DNA of 38,238 nt from Chromatiaceae bacterium (GTDB lineage: Bacteria; Pseudomonadota; Gammaproteobacteria; Chromatiales; Chromatiaceae): the NCBI GenBank assembly GCA_028277465.1, contig JANQGF010000185.1, forward strand, positions 1-38,238, read 5' to 3'. The first letter of the stretch is position 1. The number at the start of each line of letters is the position of its first letter. A model generated the notes under the pieces. That model was given only the letters and a program-made list of their open reading frames with translations. It was not told the DNA's origin and did not search any database. Below, piece after piece: positions 8,495-16,125 of this stretch. A program made the translations under genes and the position numbers.

Positions 8495-9831
8495 ATATTG
8501 ATGATGGTCTGAGTGACCTGATCGGCGGTGGAGATGGTCTGGGCATTCGCCTGGAAGTTGCGCTGCGCCGTGATGAGGTTGACCAACTCCTCGGCGATAT
8601 CCACGTTGGACGCCTCCAGGCCGCCCGAGTGGATGAGGCCGAAATTGCTGGTGCCGGCCGCACCATAGGCCGGTTCGCCGGACCCATGGGTCTCGCCCCA
8701 ATTGTTGTCGCCCAGCTCCTGCAAGCCCTGTGGATTGGTGAAGTTGGCCAGCGCCACCTGCCCCAGCAAGGCGGACTGCCCATTGGTGTAGCGGGCAAAG
8801 AGGGCGCCACTCTGGTCGATGTCGAGTCCGCTCAGACGCCCCGTGGTGTAGCCATCCTGGCTGAAGTCGTTGACCGTGTATTCGGTCCCGAACTGGGTCA
8901 TCCCCGTGAGGTCGAGCGAGACCACCCCGGTCCCCTCACCCGTCGTGGGGTCGATCGGACCGATCGTGGCACCATTGATGGGGTCGTAGTTCGCCAAGTC
9001 GAATGGCACATCGAGCGCGCCGGTGGGATTGAGCAGCTTGCCGTTCGAGTCGAACTCCAGCTCGAAGCTATTGGCCGGCGTATGGGGGGTCGCGGCTGGC
9101 GTCAATCCGTCGAGCTCCGCATAGACCTTCCATTTGAGCGGATCGGCGACGACCGGCGTCGGTGGTGGTCCCCCCGTGCCGGGCTTGAGGAAATAGAGCG
9201 TCATGGTGCGCGGCGTACCCAGAGAATCATAGACGGTCACCGACGAGGAGAAGTTGTAGGTATCTGGATCGTTGAGATCGATATCCGTGACCGGGACACC
9301 CGTATCGTCGACGGGCGGATCGGCGTCGGCACGCAGATTGATCTGCGCCTTGACCTGACTGGTCGCCAACGGGGCCGAGTCGTCCAGCGGGAGTTTCAGA
9401 TCGCTCAACTGGCCGATGTTGAACTCCGAGTCCGTTTCTCCTGTCGTGCGGGGGGGATAGGTCTGGAGACGCAGCCCCCCCGAATTGACGATGTGGCCAT
9501 CCCGGTCCAACTGAAAGGCGCCGGCACGACTGTAGACCTTGCTGCCATTGTCATCCAGGACGAAGAATCCCTCGCCATTGACGGCGAGATCGAGCGAATT
9601 GCCGGTGAACTCGATCGTGCCCTGGGTGAACTCTTGCGTCACGGCACCGACCCGCACCCCGGAGCCGATACTCGTCCGGCTGATCCCGCCGTAGGATTGG
9701 GAAAAGACGTCCGCGAACTCGACGCGCGACACCTTGAACCCCGTGGTGGAGGCATTCGAGATGTTGTTGCCGATGACGCGCAGATCCTGCGAAGCCGCGT
9801 TCAAACCGCTCAAGCCAATATTGAAAGGCAT
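8488..9831 (-). CDS. flgE: Flagellar hook protein FlgE
   Basis: FlgE is the hook subunit. The 447-residue protein begins MPFNIGLSGLNAASQDLRVI, then GNNISNASTTGFKVSRVEFADVF, and ends with the family helix (NVDIAEELVNLITAQRNFQA, then TISTADQVTQTIINIR). The central D1/D2 regions are rich in Thr, Asp and Gly. The start has GGAG 8 bases upstream. It follows flgD by 36 bases. Hook length should be set by FliK; the true fliK lies at the right edge of the window and a second FliK-like gene at 16126. Confidence 0.97.
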   Translation of the reverse strand: MPFNIGLSGLNAASQDLRVIGNNISNASTTGFKVSRVEFADVFSQSYGGISRTSIGSGVRVGAVTQEFTQGTIEFTGNSLDLAVNGEGFFVLDDNGSKVYSRAGAFQLDRDGHIVNSGGLRLQTYPPRTTGETDSEFNIGQLSDLKLPLDDSAPLATSQVKAQINLRADADPPVDDTGVPVTDIDLNDPDTYNFSSSVTVYDSLGTPRTMTLYFLKPGTGGPPPTPVVADPLKWKVYAELDGLTPAATPHTPANSFELEFDSNGKLLNPTGALDVPFDLANYDPINGATIGPIDPTTGEGTGVVSLDLTGMTQFGTEYTVNDFSQDGYTTGRLSGLDIDQSGALFARYTNGQSALLGQVALANFTNPQGLQELGDNNWGETHGSGEPAYGAAGTSNFGLIHSGGLEASNVDIAEELVNLITAQRNFQANAQTISTADQVTQTIINIR

Positions 9832-9867
9832 CTTGTCTACTCCTCTGTTGTTGTCGACGCGGCACTC

Positions 9868-10539
9868 TCAAAGAATGCGGCGAACATCTGAAAAGGCGAT
9901 CGCCCCGAGCCCGCGCACACTCAGCTGCAGGCCGCCGTTCTGATCGATGGAGACACTCTCGACGCGCGACTTCACCAGGGTGCCGATCGCCTGCGTGCCC
10001 GAAGAATCGGCCGCGGTCGCCCGAAACTCATAGACCCCCTCCGGCGCCGGCGAGCCGTCCTCCAACCGGCCATCCCATTCGAACTCCTGGAGTCCCGAGC
10101 CAAGTGCGCCCAGATCCAGTGTCCGGACGAGCTGACCGCCCGCGTCGTAGACGCCGATCTTGACCCCGGAGGAGGCCGCCGAGAGATCGACCGCACCCCC
10201 GAGGGTCCCGTCCGCTTCCAGGTGCCCCGTCTGGCTTGGAACCAGGACATCCCGACCGACCAGGGCCGCTGCTTGCAGGGCCTGTCCCTGGGTGAGCGAC
10301 GCGGAGAGCGTGTTGAACGAGTCGGTCAGGCTTTCGATCCCCGCGACGGTCGAGAACTGGGCCATCTGACTGAGGAAATCGCCATTCTCCATCGGCTCCA
10401 TCGGATTCTGGTTGGTGAGCTGCGTCGTCATCAGACGCAGAAAATCTTCCTGCCCGAGGGTGTCCTTGGATGCCCCGCTGTTCTGCTGATAGGTCGCGAG
10501 ACCCATGCTTTCCAAGGCGTCGGTGCTGACCTGTGTCAT
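9868..10539 (-). CDS. flgD: Hook-capping scaffold protein FlgD
   Basis: FlgD caps the growing hook and is discarded when FlgK arrives. The N-terminal scaffold segment is clear (LGQEDFLRLMTTQLTNQNPM at about 28-47, then FLSQMAQFSTVAGIESL). The C-terminal part is the FlgD Ig-like/Tudor region (VKIGVYDAGGQLVRTLDLG, EFEWDGRLEDGSPAPEGVYE). At 223 residues it matches the family. The start is backed by TAGGAG 8 bases upstream; the TAG of that site is the flgC stop, so the gap is 11 bases. Confidence 0.96.
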   Translation of the reverse strand: MTQVSTDALESMGLATYQQNSGASKDTLGQEDFLRLMTTQLTNQNPMEPMENGDFLSQMAQFSTVAGIESLTDSFNTLSASLTQGQALQAAALVGRDVLVPSQTGHLEADGTLGGAVDLSAASSGVKIGVYDAGGQLVRTLDLGALGSGLQEFEWDGRLEDGSPAPEGVYEFRATAADSSGTQAIGTLVKSRVESVSIDQNGGLQLSVRGLGAIAFSDVRRIL

Positions 10540-10550
10540 CGAATGAACTC

Positions 10551-10970
10551 CTAGCGCTTACCAACCTGGAGGGTGCGTTGCAGCAATTGACGCGAGGTAT
10601 TCATCACCTCGACGTTGGCTTCATAGCTGCGCGATGCCGACATCATGTTGGCCATCTCCTCGACCACGCTGATCGCCGGCCGAAAGACATAGCCGTCCTC
10701 GTTGGCTTGAGGGTGATTGGGTTCGTAGGTCGGGACCGGCTCGGCCGGCGAGTCCACGATGCCGGCGACCCGCACCGGCATGGCCACCCGATCGGGATCC
10801 GCCTGATCGAGCAGGGTCTGGAAGAGGACCTGTTTCGAGCGATAGGTCGCCTCAGGCGTGGATGCCGCCGTGTTCGCGTTCGCGAGGTTGGAGGCCACGG
10901 TATTGAGCCGGACCGACTGCGCGGTCAAGGCCGAGGCCGAGGTGCTGAAGATACGAAAGAGGTCGCTCAT
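10551..10970 (-). CDS. flgC: Proximal rod protein FlgC
   Basis: FlgC is a proximal rod subunit. AAGGAG lies 8 bases upstream of the ATG at 10970, so I prefer it to the in-frame GTG at 10979 that overlaps the flgB stop. The resulting 139-residue protein carries LTAQSVRLNTVASNLANANT near residues 15-35 and the C-terminal helix MMSASRSYEANVEVMNTSRQ. It lies 5 bases after flgB and 11 before flgD, as in the usual flgBCDE unit. Confidence 0.95.
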   Translation of the reverse strand: MSDLFRIFSTSASALTAQSVRLNTVASNLANANTAASTPEATYRSKQVLFQTLLDQADPDRVAMPVRVAGIVDSPAEPVPTYEPNHPQANEDGYVFRPAISVVEEMANMMSASRSYEANVEVMNTSRQLLQRTLQVGKR

Positions 10971-10975
10971 GACTG

Positions 10976-11380
10976 TCACTCCTTACTCAGGGCGGCACGC
11001 AGACCCGAGACGCGACGATTGAGGAATTCCAGGGTGCTCTGATAGCGCACCGCGTTCTCGGCAAAGGCCGCACGCTCCAGTTGCGGGTCGACCGTATTGC
11101 CATCCAGGGAGGGTTGGGCGGGGATCCGGTAGAGCAGCTCAGGCGTTTGAGTGGGATCCGGGATGGAGAGCGTCAGGTGTCCGGGCTGGGTCCGGGTCAG
11201 TTTCAATGAACTGCCGACCCCCTGGATGGACGCCAGAATTCCGTCGAAATCGAAATCGCGGGACTTGTAGTTCGGGGTGTCGTCATTGGCCAGATTGGAG
11301 GCCAGCAACTCCGTGCGTTGATCCCGCAGGTTGACCGAGGCCGGTAAGATCCCGAAGGCCTTGTCGAGAGAAAGGCTCAT
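10976..11380 (-). CDS. flgB: Proximal rod protein FlgB
   Basis: FlgB is the most proximal rod subunit. The open frame continues upstream, but the family N-terminus (MSLSLDKAFGILPASVNLRD) sets the start at 11380, giving 134 residues. The rod-family motif LLASNLANDDTPNYKSRDFD follows at about 24-43. It is the first gene of the flg structural run, and a near-perfect sigma-54 promoter ends 38 bases upstream of the start, which makes flgB the leader gene of the operon. Confidence 0.95.
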   Translation of the reverse strand: MSLSLDKAFGILPASVNLRDQRTELLASNLANDDTPNYKSRDFDFDGILASIQGVGSSLKLTRTQPGHLTLSIPDPTQTPELLYRIPAQPSLDGNTVDPQLERAAFAENAVRYQSTLEFLNRRVSGLRAALSKE

Positions 11381-11417
11381 GGCTGATGGACCCTGCAACT
11401 GTCGTTGCCCGGGTCGA

Positions 11418-11433
11418 TGCAACCCATGTGCCA
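11418..11433 (-). promoter_or_regulatory. Sigma-54 promoter of the flgB operon
   Basis: Read on the minus strand the site is TGGCACA-TGGG-TTGCA. Against the sigma-54 consensus TGGCACG-N4-TTGCA it has one mismatch, with the essential GG and GC dinucleotides ten bases apart. It lies immediately downstream of the cheR stop codon (11435-11437) and predicts a transcript start near 11406, about 26 bases before the flgB ATG. In polar-flagellum bacteria such promoters are activated by FleQ or FleR-type enhancer-binding proteins; none is encoded in this window. Confidence 0.88.
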
Positions 11434-11434
11434 T

Positions 11435-12247
11435 TCAGCGCCGGCGCAGCACCGAGCCTCGCGGGGTACGGATCATCTCGAAGGCGTCGGTGTAGGAGCT
11501 CACGGCCTCTGACGCACCGACGAAGAGATAGGCCCCGCGGTCCATCTGACGGGCAATGCCGTCAAAGATTCGACGCTTGGTCTCCGCCGAGAAATAAATC
11601 AGGACGTTGCGGCAGAAGACGATGTCGAATTTCCCGAGTGCCGCGTAGGAATCCATCAGATTGAGCCTCTGGAAGCGCACTCGGCGCTGGATCTCCGGCT
11701 TGATCCTGTGACCATTCTCGACCGCATCGAAATAGCGTTGGCGGCGCTCCGGACTCAGACCACGCGCAATGCTCAACTCGTCATAGATACCTGCCCGCGC
11801 CTCCTGCAACACGCCCTCCGAAAGGTCGGTGGCGAGGATGTTGAGAGAGACCGTCTTCGGCGGATAGGTCGCCTCCCATTCCGCGAACACCATGGCGATA
11901 CTATAGGGCTCCTGGCCGCTCGAGCAGGCCGCCGACCAGACCTTGACGGCCTTCTTCTCCTTGCTCAGGCCGGGCAACACATCGTGGCGCAGGATCTCGA
12001 AGGGATAGACATCGCGAAACCAGGAGGTCTCGTTGGTCGTCATGGCGTCGATCACCCGGGATCTCAGCAGCGGATCGGGTGAGCGCCTCAGTGCCCGCAG
12101 CAGGTCCTCGACCTTCTCGAAGGAGAACTCATCGAGCAGGCGTGATAAGCGACTGGAGACGAGATATTGGCGGTTCTCGCCCAGAACCAGACCGCAACAT
12201 TCAGACAAGAAGCGAGAGAACTCGGCGTAATCCTGGGCGTCAATCAC
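11435..12247 (-). CDS. cheR: Chemotaxis protein methyltransferase CheR
   Basis: CheR methylates glutamates of chemoreceptors using S-adenosylmethionine. The N-terminal helical domain (DAQDYAEFSRFLSECCGLVL) is followed by the methyltransferase domain: TNETSWFRDVYPFEIL, the SAM-binding KVWSAACSSGQEPYSIAM, NILATDLSEGVLQEARAGIY, and FDIVFCRNVLIYFSAETKRR. The 270-residue length is normal. The start is a GTG. It follows cheV after 161 bases and precedes flgB by 54, as in Pseudomonas and Vibrio flagellar clusters. Confidence 0.96.
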   Translation of the reverse strand: MIDAQDYAEFSRFLSECCGLVLGENRQYLVSSRLSRLLDEFSFEKVEDLLRALRRSPDPLLRSRVIDAMTTNETSWFRDVYPFEILRHDVLPGLSKEKKAVKVWSAACSSGQEPYSIAMVFAEWEATYPPKTVSLNILATDLSEGVLQEARAGIYDELSIARGLSPERRQRYFDAVENGHRIKPEIQRRVRFQRLNLMDSYAALGKFDIVFCRNVLIYFSAETKRRIFDGIARQMDRGAYLFVGASEAVSSYTDAFEMIRTPRGSVLRRR

Positions 12248-12314
12248 GGCTCGACCCTAGTGGACCCCGAAAATGCCCCCTGAACCCTGGGCAGCTTGAA
12301 AACTGGACGCCCAA

Positions 12315-12336
12315 ACCGCCGCCGCGCGGCGGCGGT
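12315..12336. repeat. Perfect 22-bp GC-rich palindrome between cheV and cheR
   Basis: The left arm is ACCGCCGCCGC and the right arm is its exact reverse complement. It sits in the middle of the 161-base cheV-cheR gap. The gap also has a 9-bp outer inverted repeat (GACCCTAGT at 12253-12261 and its complement at 12372-12380) that brackets the palindrome. No U-tract follows on either strand. It may be a folded mRNA element that separates expression of cheV and cheR, or the trace of a small mobile repeat. Confidence 0.7.
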
Positions 12337-12408
12337 CACTCGTGTCCACTGCCTCGACGATCGGACAGGGTACTAGGGTCCTGATCCTCCCCTCCCGGCA
12401 AGCGGCAA

Positions 12409-13332
12409 TCAGGATTGCCTCACATACTTGAGCACCCTGGAACCCAGCTCATCCGAACTGAACTTGGCCAGAAAATCATCGGCCCCCGCTCGGGTCACCA
12501 TGTCGACATTGAACTGGCCACTCAAGGAGGAATGGAGGATCACCTTCAGATCCTTCAGCTTGCCGTTTTCCCGGATCCGTCGGGTCAGGGTATAGCCATC
12601 CATGCGCGGCATCTCGATGTCGGCGATCACCATCTCGATCGTGGAATAGAGGCTGCCCGCCGCTGCCAGCTCTTCCAGATAGTCCAGCGCCGCCCTGCCG
12701 TCTGAACGGGATTCGGTGCGAAAGCCCAGCTCGGAGATGACGCGCTCGATCTGTTTGCGTGCCACCATCGAATCATCGACGACCAGGATGCGCCGCTCAT
12801 GGGGGAGCGTCTCGGACTCCTGCTGGATCTCCTCGGAGACGTCGAGGGGCACCTGATTGACCTGGGCGAACACCCGCTCGACGTCGATGATCTCGACCAA
12901 TCGGCCGTCCACCTCGGTGACCGCCACCAGATAGCTCTCGCGTTCGGTCCCGCGAGGCGGTGGCTTGACCGTCTCCCAGTTCACATTGACGATCCGGTCG
13001 ACCGCGGAGACCCAGAAGCCCTGGACCGAACGGTTGAACTCGGTCACGATGACCTTGGCATCCTGGTCCTCGTCGACCGGCTGGGCCGCGAAGCCGATCG
13101 ACATCGCCAGGTCGATCACCGAGACCGTCCGGCCGCGGATGTTCGCCACACCGCAAACCACCGGGCTGGAGCCCGGCAGGTGGCGCAGCTGGGGTTTGGG
13201 AATGACTTCCCGGATCTTGAACACATTGATGCCGAATGCCTGTTCTCCCCCGAGATGGAAGAGCAACAGATCCATTCGGTTCTGCCCCACCATTTGGGTC
13301 CGCTGATCGACATCGTCAATAAACTGACTCAT
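12409..13332 (-). CDS. cheV: Chemotaxis coupling and receiver protein CheV
   Basis: CheV joins a CheW-like coupling domain to a response-regulator receiver domain. The frame is open upstream, but the family N-terminus (MSQFIDDVDQRTQMVGQNRM) sets the start at 13332, giving 307 residues. Residues ~15-165 are the CheW-like domain (LLLFHLGGEQAFGINVFKIR, GVANIRGRTVSVIDLAMSIG). Residues ~180-305 are the receiver (ILVVDDSMVARKQIERVI, phosphorylatable Asp in IADIEMPRMDGYT, conserved Lys in DDFLAKF). It reads away from flgA across a shared 203-base intergenic region. Confidence 0.95.
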   Translation of the reverse strand: MSQFIDDVDQRTQMVGQNRMDLLLFHLGGEQAFGINVFKIREVIPKPQLRHLPGSSPVVCGVANIRGRTVSVIDLAMSIGFAAQPVDEDQDAKVIVTEFNRSVQGFWVSAVDRIVNVNWETVKPPPRGTERESYLVAVTEVDGRLVEIIDVERVFAQVNQVPLDVSEEIQQESETLPHERRILVVDDSMVARKQIERVISELGFRTESRSDGRAALDYLEELAAAGSLYSTIEMVIADIEMPRMDGYTLTRRIRENGKLKDLKVILHSSLSGQFNVDMVTRAGADDFLAKFSSDELGSRVLKYVRQS

Positions 13333-13535
13333 TTGGCGCCTCCGGCTCGATCTCAGTGGTCCCATCATAACAGCATGATGGCAAGACGCTGCGACTTGAT
13401 GCATGGATCTCGCTCGCCCCAAGACCTTCTTGGAAGGGCCCACTTCATGCATCCCAAGGGTCGAACCAATCCCGGCAGGACCTAAGGCGATTTCCGGCAA
13501 TCGCCTAAACCTCCTGTACAAGTAGGAGATGCGAC
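13333..13535. promoter_or_regulatory. Divergent cheV / flgA regulatory region
   Basis: The 203 bases must hold the promoters of both cheV (minus) and flgA (plus). I see three inverted repeats: CCATCAT/ATGATGG at 13362-13381 with a 6-base loop; GATGCATG at 13398-13405 facing CATGCATC at 13446-13453; and AGGCGATT/AATCGCCT at 13485-13506 with a 6-base loop, 29 bases before the flgA ATG. These could be operators or leader hairpins. No convincing sigma-28 or sigma-54 box is visible. Confidence 0.45.
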
Positions 13536-14252
13536 ATGATCCCTAAGAGTCGCCGGGCAACGGGCCTTCTGGCCGGCCTGTTTCTGGCCGCGACCCTCTC
13601 GGAGCCACTCGGTGCGGACACCGAACCATTGGAGCGGCTCCAGGATACCGCTCGGGCCTTTCTCGCCCAACTGCTCGCGACGGATGGGGCCGCGGAGACC
13701 CGGATCGAGATCGGCCCATTGGACAATCGGCTGCGCCTCGTGCGCTGCAACCGAGCCCCGATCGCCCAGCTGGCACCAGGCGCCCGCACGGATGGCAATA
13801 CGAGCGTCAATATTCGTTGTTCGGACCCTGTTCGGTGGTCGATCTTTGTACCTGTTCGGGTTGAGCGCTACACTCAGGTGGTGGTGGTCGCAAGACCACT
13901 CTCGCGTGAGCAGGTCATCCGGCCGGGCGACCTCGGGCTCGAGCGTATGGAGACCTCGAAGCTCGCAAAGGGTTACTTCATCGATATGGAGCCCCTCGTT
14001 GGCCTCGAGGCGCGGCGCCGGTTGATCCCGGGCCAGGTCCTCACCAGCGCCCAGGTCGCGAAACGACAATTGGTCAAACGCGGACAGCAGGTCATCCTCT
14101 TTTCCACCCGACCTGGATTGAGCGTCCGCATGAAAGGCAAGGCATTGGAGGATGGAACCGAGGGCCAGCGCATCCGGGTCCGCAACGGCTCCTCCAAGCG
14201 GATCGTCGAGGGCTATGTCGAGGCATCGGGCGCGATCCGCGTTGCATTGTGA
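13536..14252 (+). CDS. flgA: P-ring assembly chaperone FlgA
   Basis: FlgA is the periplasmic chaperone for FlgI. It has a Sec signal peptide (RRATGLLAGLFLAATLSEPL within the first 26 residues), an N-terminal part with a conserved Cys (LRLVRCNRAPIAQLAPGA), and a C-terminal SAF-type domain (VVVARPLSREQVIRPGDLGL, LIPGQVLTSAQVAKRQLVKR, then VRMKGKALEDGTEGQRIRVR) ending in GYVEASGAIRVAL. AGGAG 7 bases upstream supports the start. At 238 residues it fits the family. It heads the plus-strand flgA-flgM-flgN block. Confidence 0.95.
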   Translation: MIPKSRRATGLLAGLFLAATLSEPLGADTEPLERLQDTARAFLAQLLATDGAAETRIEIGPLDNRLRLVRCNRAPIAQLAPGARTDGNTSVNIRCSDPVRWSIFVPVRVERYTQVVVVARPLSREQVIRPGDLGLERMETSKLAKGYFIDMEPLVGLEARRRLIPGQVLTSAQVAKRQLVKRGQQVILFSTRPGLSVRMKGKALEDGTEGQRIRVRNGSSKRIVEGYVEASGAIRVAL

Positions 14253-14292
14253 GTCGGGTCGCGATTCGCATCGGGCTCCGGGTGCATGCTGC

Positions 14293-14319
14293 TACAGTTC
14301 CGCTCAGCGCGGCCGTTAT
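14293..14319 (+). promoter_or_regulatory. Sigma-28 (FliA) promoter of flgM
   Basis: The site reads TACAGTTC-N11-GCCGTTAT. The sigma-28 consensus is TAAAGTTT-N11-GCCGATAA, so each box matches at 6 of 8 positions with the exact 11-base spacer. It lies in the 110-base gap between flgA and flgM, 43 bases upstream of the flgM ATG. Sigma-28 control of its own anti-sigma factor gene is known in Pseudomonas and Salmonella. Confidence 0.82.
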
Positions 14320-14362
14320 ACTGGTAGACCTATAGACCTATCCGTTGACCGGGATCATCTTG

Positions 14363-14668
14363 ATGGACATCAACAACCTGATCGGTAACAACCTCCGCAC
14401 CGAGGGGGCCCATTCCGGGGGCAAACCGCGTCAGCTCAAGAGCGACCCAGACCGACCGGCACCGAAGCCGGAAGCGATGGCCGGTGAATCAGTCACGCTC
14501 ACGGAGACCGCCCGTACCATGAGCGCCGCGCACACGAATGCCAGTCAGGCCCCATTTGACAGCGAGCGGGTTGCGCAGATCAAGGCGGCCATTGCCGAAG
14601 GTCGTTACCCGATCGACAATGAGCGGCTTGCCGACCGGATCATCGGGTTCGAACGACTGCTGGATTGA
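14363..14668 (+). CDS. flgM: Anti-sigma-28 factor FlgM
   Basis: FlgM binds FliA (encoded at 27199) and holds late genes off until it is exported through the finished hook. The small protein (101 residues) begins MDINNLIGNNLRTEG; a TTG 18 bases upstream is a weaker alternative start. The disordered N-terminal half is rich in Lys, Pro and Ser. The C-terminal half has the conserved sigma-binding region (FDSERVAQIKAAIAEGRYPI, then ADRIIGFERLLD). A sigma-28 promoter lies just upstream, giving the expected feedback loop. Confidence 0.94.
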   Translation: MDINNLIGNNLRTEGAHSGGKPRQLKSDPDRPAPKPEAMAGESVTLTETARTMSAAHTNASQAPFDSERVAQIKAAIAEGRYPIDNERLADRIIGFERLLD

Positions 14669-14851
14669 CCGGCTGGGGAAGCGGCGATGCGCAAAGCATA
14701 GACCTCGTCCTTCGGAAGTCTGGGGCCGGTCCGTCCTTGGGATCCAAAGCCATTGAAAGCTGGGCGGCCTCGATCAGGTTCCGAGGCTAAAGCGCGTGGA
14801 GCTTGGCCCCACTCATCACACAGCCACATCACACCCGGGGGTCGCAACCTC

Positions 14852-15328
14852 ATGGATCGGATGAGCCAGTTCGCACAGTCGCTGGAGACCTCGATCCGAC
14901 TGGCAAACCGGTTGGAAGAGACGATGCTGGAGGAGACCCGTGCCGTCGAGACGCGGGATCCCGATCAGCTGCAGCGCCTTGTTGACGAGAAGCAGGGTCT
15001 GGTGACCCAGCTCGAAGCGGAGACGCAGAGACAGAAGCGATGGGTCGAGCTCGAGCAATACCCTTTCACGCCCGCTGGAGTCCTGAAGTTCTTCTCGGCC
15101 TCTGGTGACGGCCTCGACTTGAGCGCGCGCTGGACACTCCTGAGAGACGCCATCCGGCGCTGCGATCAGTTGAACCGGGCCAATGGACGCCTCATCGAGC
15201 GCGATCGCAAACGCGTCGCCCTGTCGCTCCGTCTCCTGACCGGCGAGGATGAGACCGCGGCGACCTACGATCCGCACGGCCGCACCCGGGGCGCGGGCCC
15301 GCGCAGCCGCATGACCAGTCAGGCGTGA
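14852..15328 (+). CDS. flgN: Flagellar export chaperone FlgN
   Basis: FlgN is the cytoplasmic chaperone that delivers FlgK and FlgL to the export gate. The frame is open upstream to 14753, but the helical FlgN body starts around MDRMSQFAQSLETSIRLANR; the ATG at 14852 is chosen, with 14861 also possible. The 158-residue protein is almost all helix (LEAETQRQKRWVELEQYPF, LLRDAIRRCDQLNRANGRLI) with a disordered basic tail. It follows flgM by 183 bases and overlaps the start of the PilZ gene as TGATG. Confidence 0.88.
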   Translation: MDRMSQFAQSLETSIRLANRLEETMLEETRAVETRDPDQLQRLVDEKQGLVTQLEAETQRQKRWVELEQYPFTPAGVLKFFSASGDGLDLSARWTLLRDAIRRCDQLNRANGRLIERDRKRVALSLRLLTGEDETAATYDPHGRTRGAGPRSRMTSQA

Positions 15329-16092
15329 TGAGGGACCCGCACGAGACCCGATCGAGCCAGATCGAGGACAGCTGGGAAGCCCGGACCGATGAGGAGAGTG
15401 TGCGGGGACCGGCAAGGATCTCGGCGACCCTCGCTGAGATCAATCGGCAACTGGTGCCGGTCGCCGTGCGCCTGGACCCCGAAGGCCCCCTTTACGACTC
15501 CCTCCTGAGTCGCCTGGAGCCCGTGGAGAGACGGCTCTACTTGGATCATGTCGACCCCCTCCAAGAACCTGCTCCATTGCGTCCCGATCAGGCGATCCAA
15601 GTCTTCATCAGCCTGCGTGGGACTGCGATTCGTTTCTCGGTAACCGTCCAAGAGGTCTTGGTCGAGGACGGCAAGGGGCTCATCCGCTGCGATTATCCGA
15701 CCGAGATCCTCTATCTGAAACGACGTGAGATCTTTCGGGTCCAGCTGCCTCACTACGATCAACGCCGCGTCTGTCTACGTCATTTGGACTCGGACCACGA
15801 GATCGACGCTCAGTTACTTGACCTGTCGGTCAAGGGCTTCTCCGTGGAGCTGGAGAGCGGAAGGATCGACCCACGGCAGATCGGCACACCCTTCGAGTAC
15901 ACGAGAATGGAGCTGCCCGGCCTCAGAGGCACAGTGTCTGGCGAAGCCGTCCTGGTCAATCTGAGGCCATCCTCCAGATCGGGTTGCCTGTCGGCTGGTT
16001 TCTCCATGATCGACCTCGATCCCCAAACGGAGCGCTCACTGATGCGCGCGTCCTTGTACTATCAGCGCAGGGCGAGAAGGATGGGGGATTGA
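15328..16092 (+). CDS. ycgR: Flagellar brake protein, YcgR/FlgZ-type with PilZ domain
   Basis: A c-di-GMP receptor of the YcgR/FlgZ type, which slows or biases the motor when bound to c-di-GMP. Residues ~30-130 form the YcgR N-terminal domain. The PilZ domain follows, with the RxxxR c-di-GMP motif in LKRREIFRVQLP (about 132-143) and the DxSxxG motif in LDLSVKGFSVELE (about 170). The ATG at 15328 shares one base with the flgN stop; a GTG at 15325 is also possible. The protein has 254 residues. Placement after flgMN matches FlgZ in pseudomonads. Confidence 0.93.
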   Translation: MRDPHETRSSQIEDSWEARTDEESVRGPARISATLAEINRQLVPVAVRLDPEGPLYDSLLSRLEPVERRLYLDHVDPLQEPAPLRPDQAIQVFISLRGTAIRFSVTVQEVLVEDGKGLIRCDYPTEILYLKRREIFRVQLPHYDQRRVCLRHLDSDHEIDAQLLDLSVKGFSVELESGRIDPRQIGTPFEYTRMELPGLRGTVSGEAVLVNLRPSSRSGCLSAGFSMIDLDPQTERSLMRASLYYQRRARRMGD

Positions 16093-16125
16093 ATACGGAC
16101 CCCTGGAAGAACGAGTCGCTCGCCC

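Noticed and set aside
13378-13393. TGGCAAGACGCTGCG on the plus strand before flgA, resembling a sigma-54 site
   Set aside because: The distance between GG and GC is 9, not 10; sigma-54 promoters rarely tolerate this.
13436-13451. GGGCCCA-CTTC-ATGCA on the plus strand before flgA as a sigma-54 promoter
   Set aside because: GG/GC spacing is right, but only 8 of 12 positions match and the -24 box lacks TGGCA; too weak to list as a feature.
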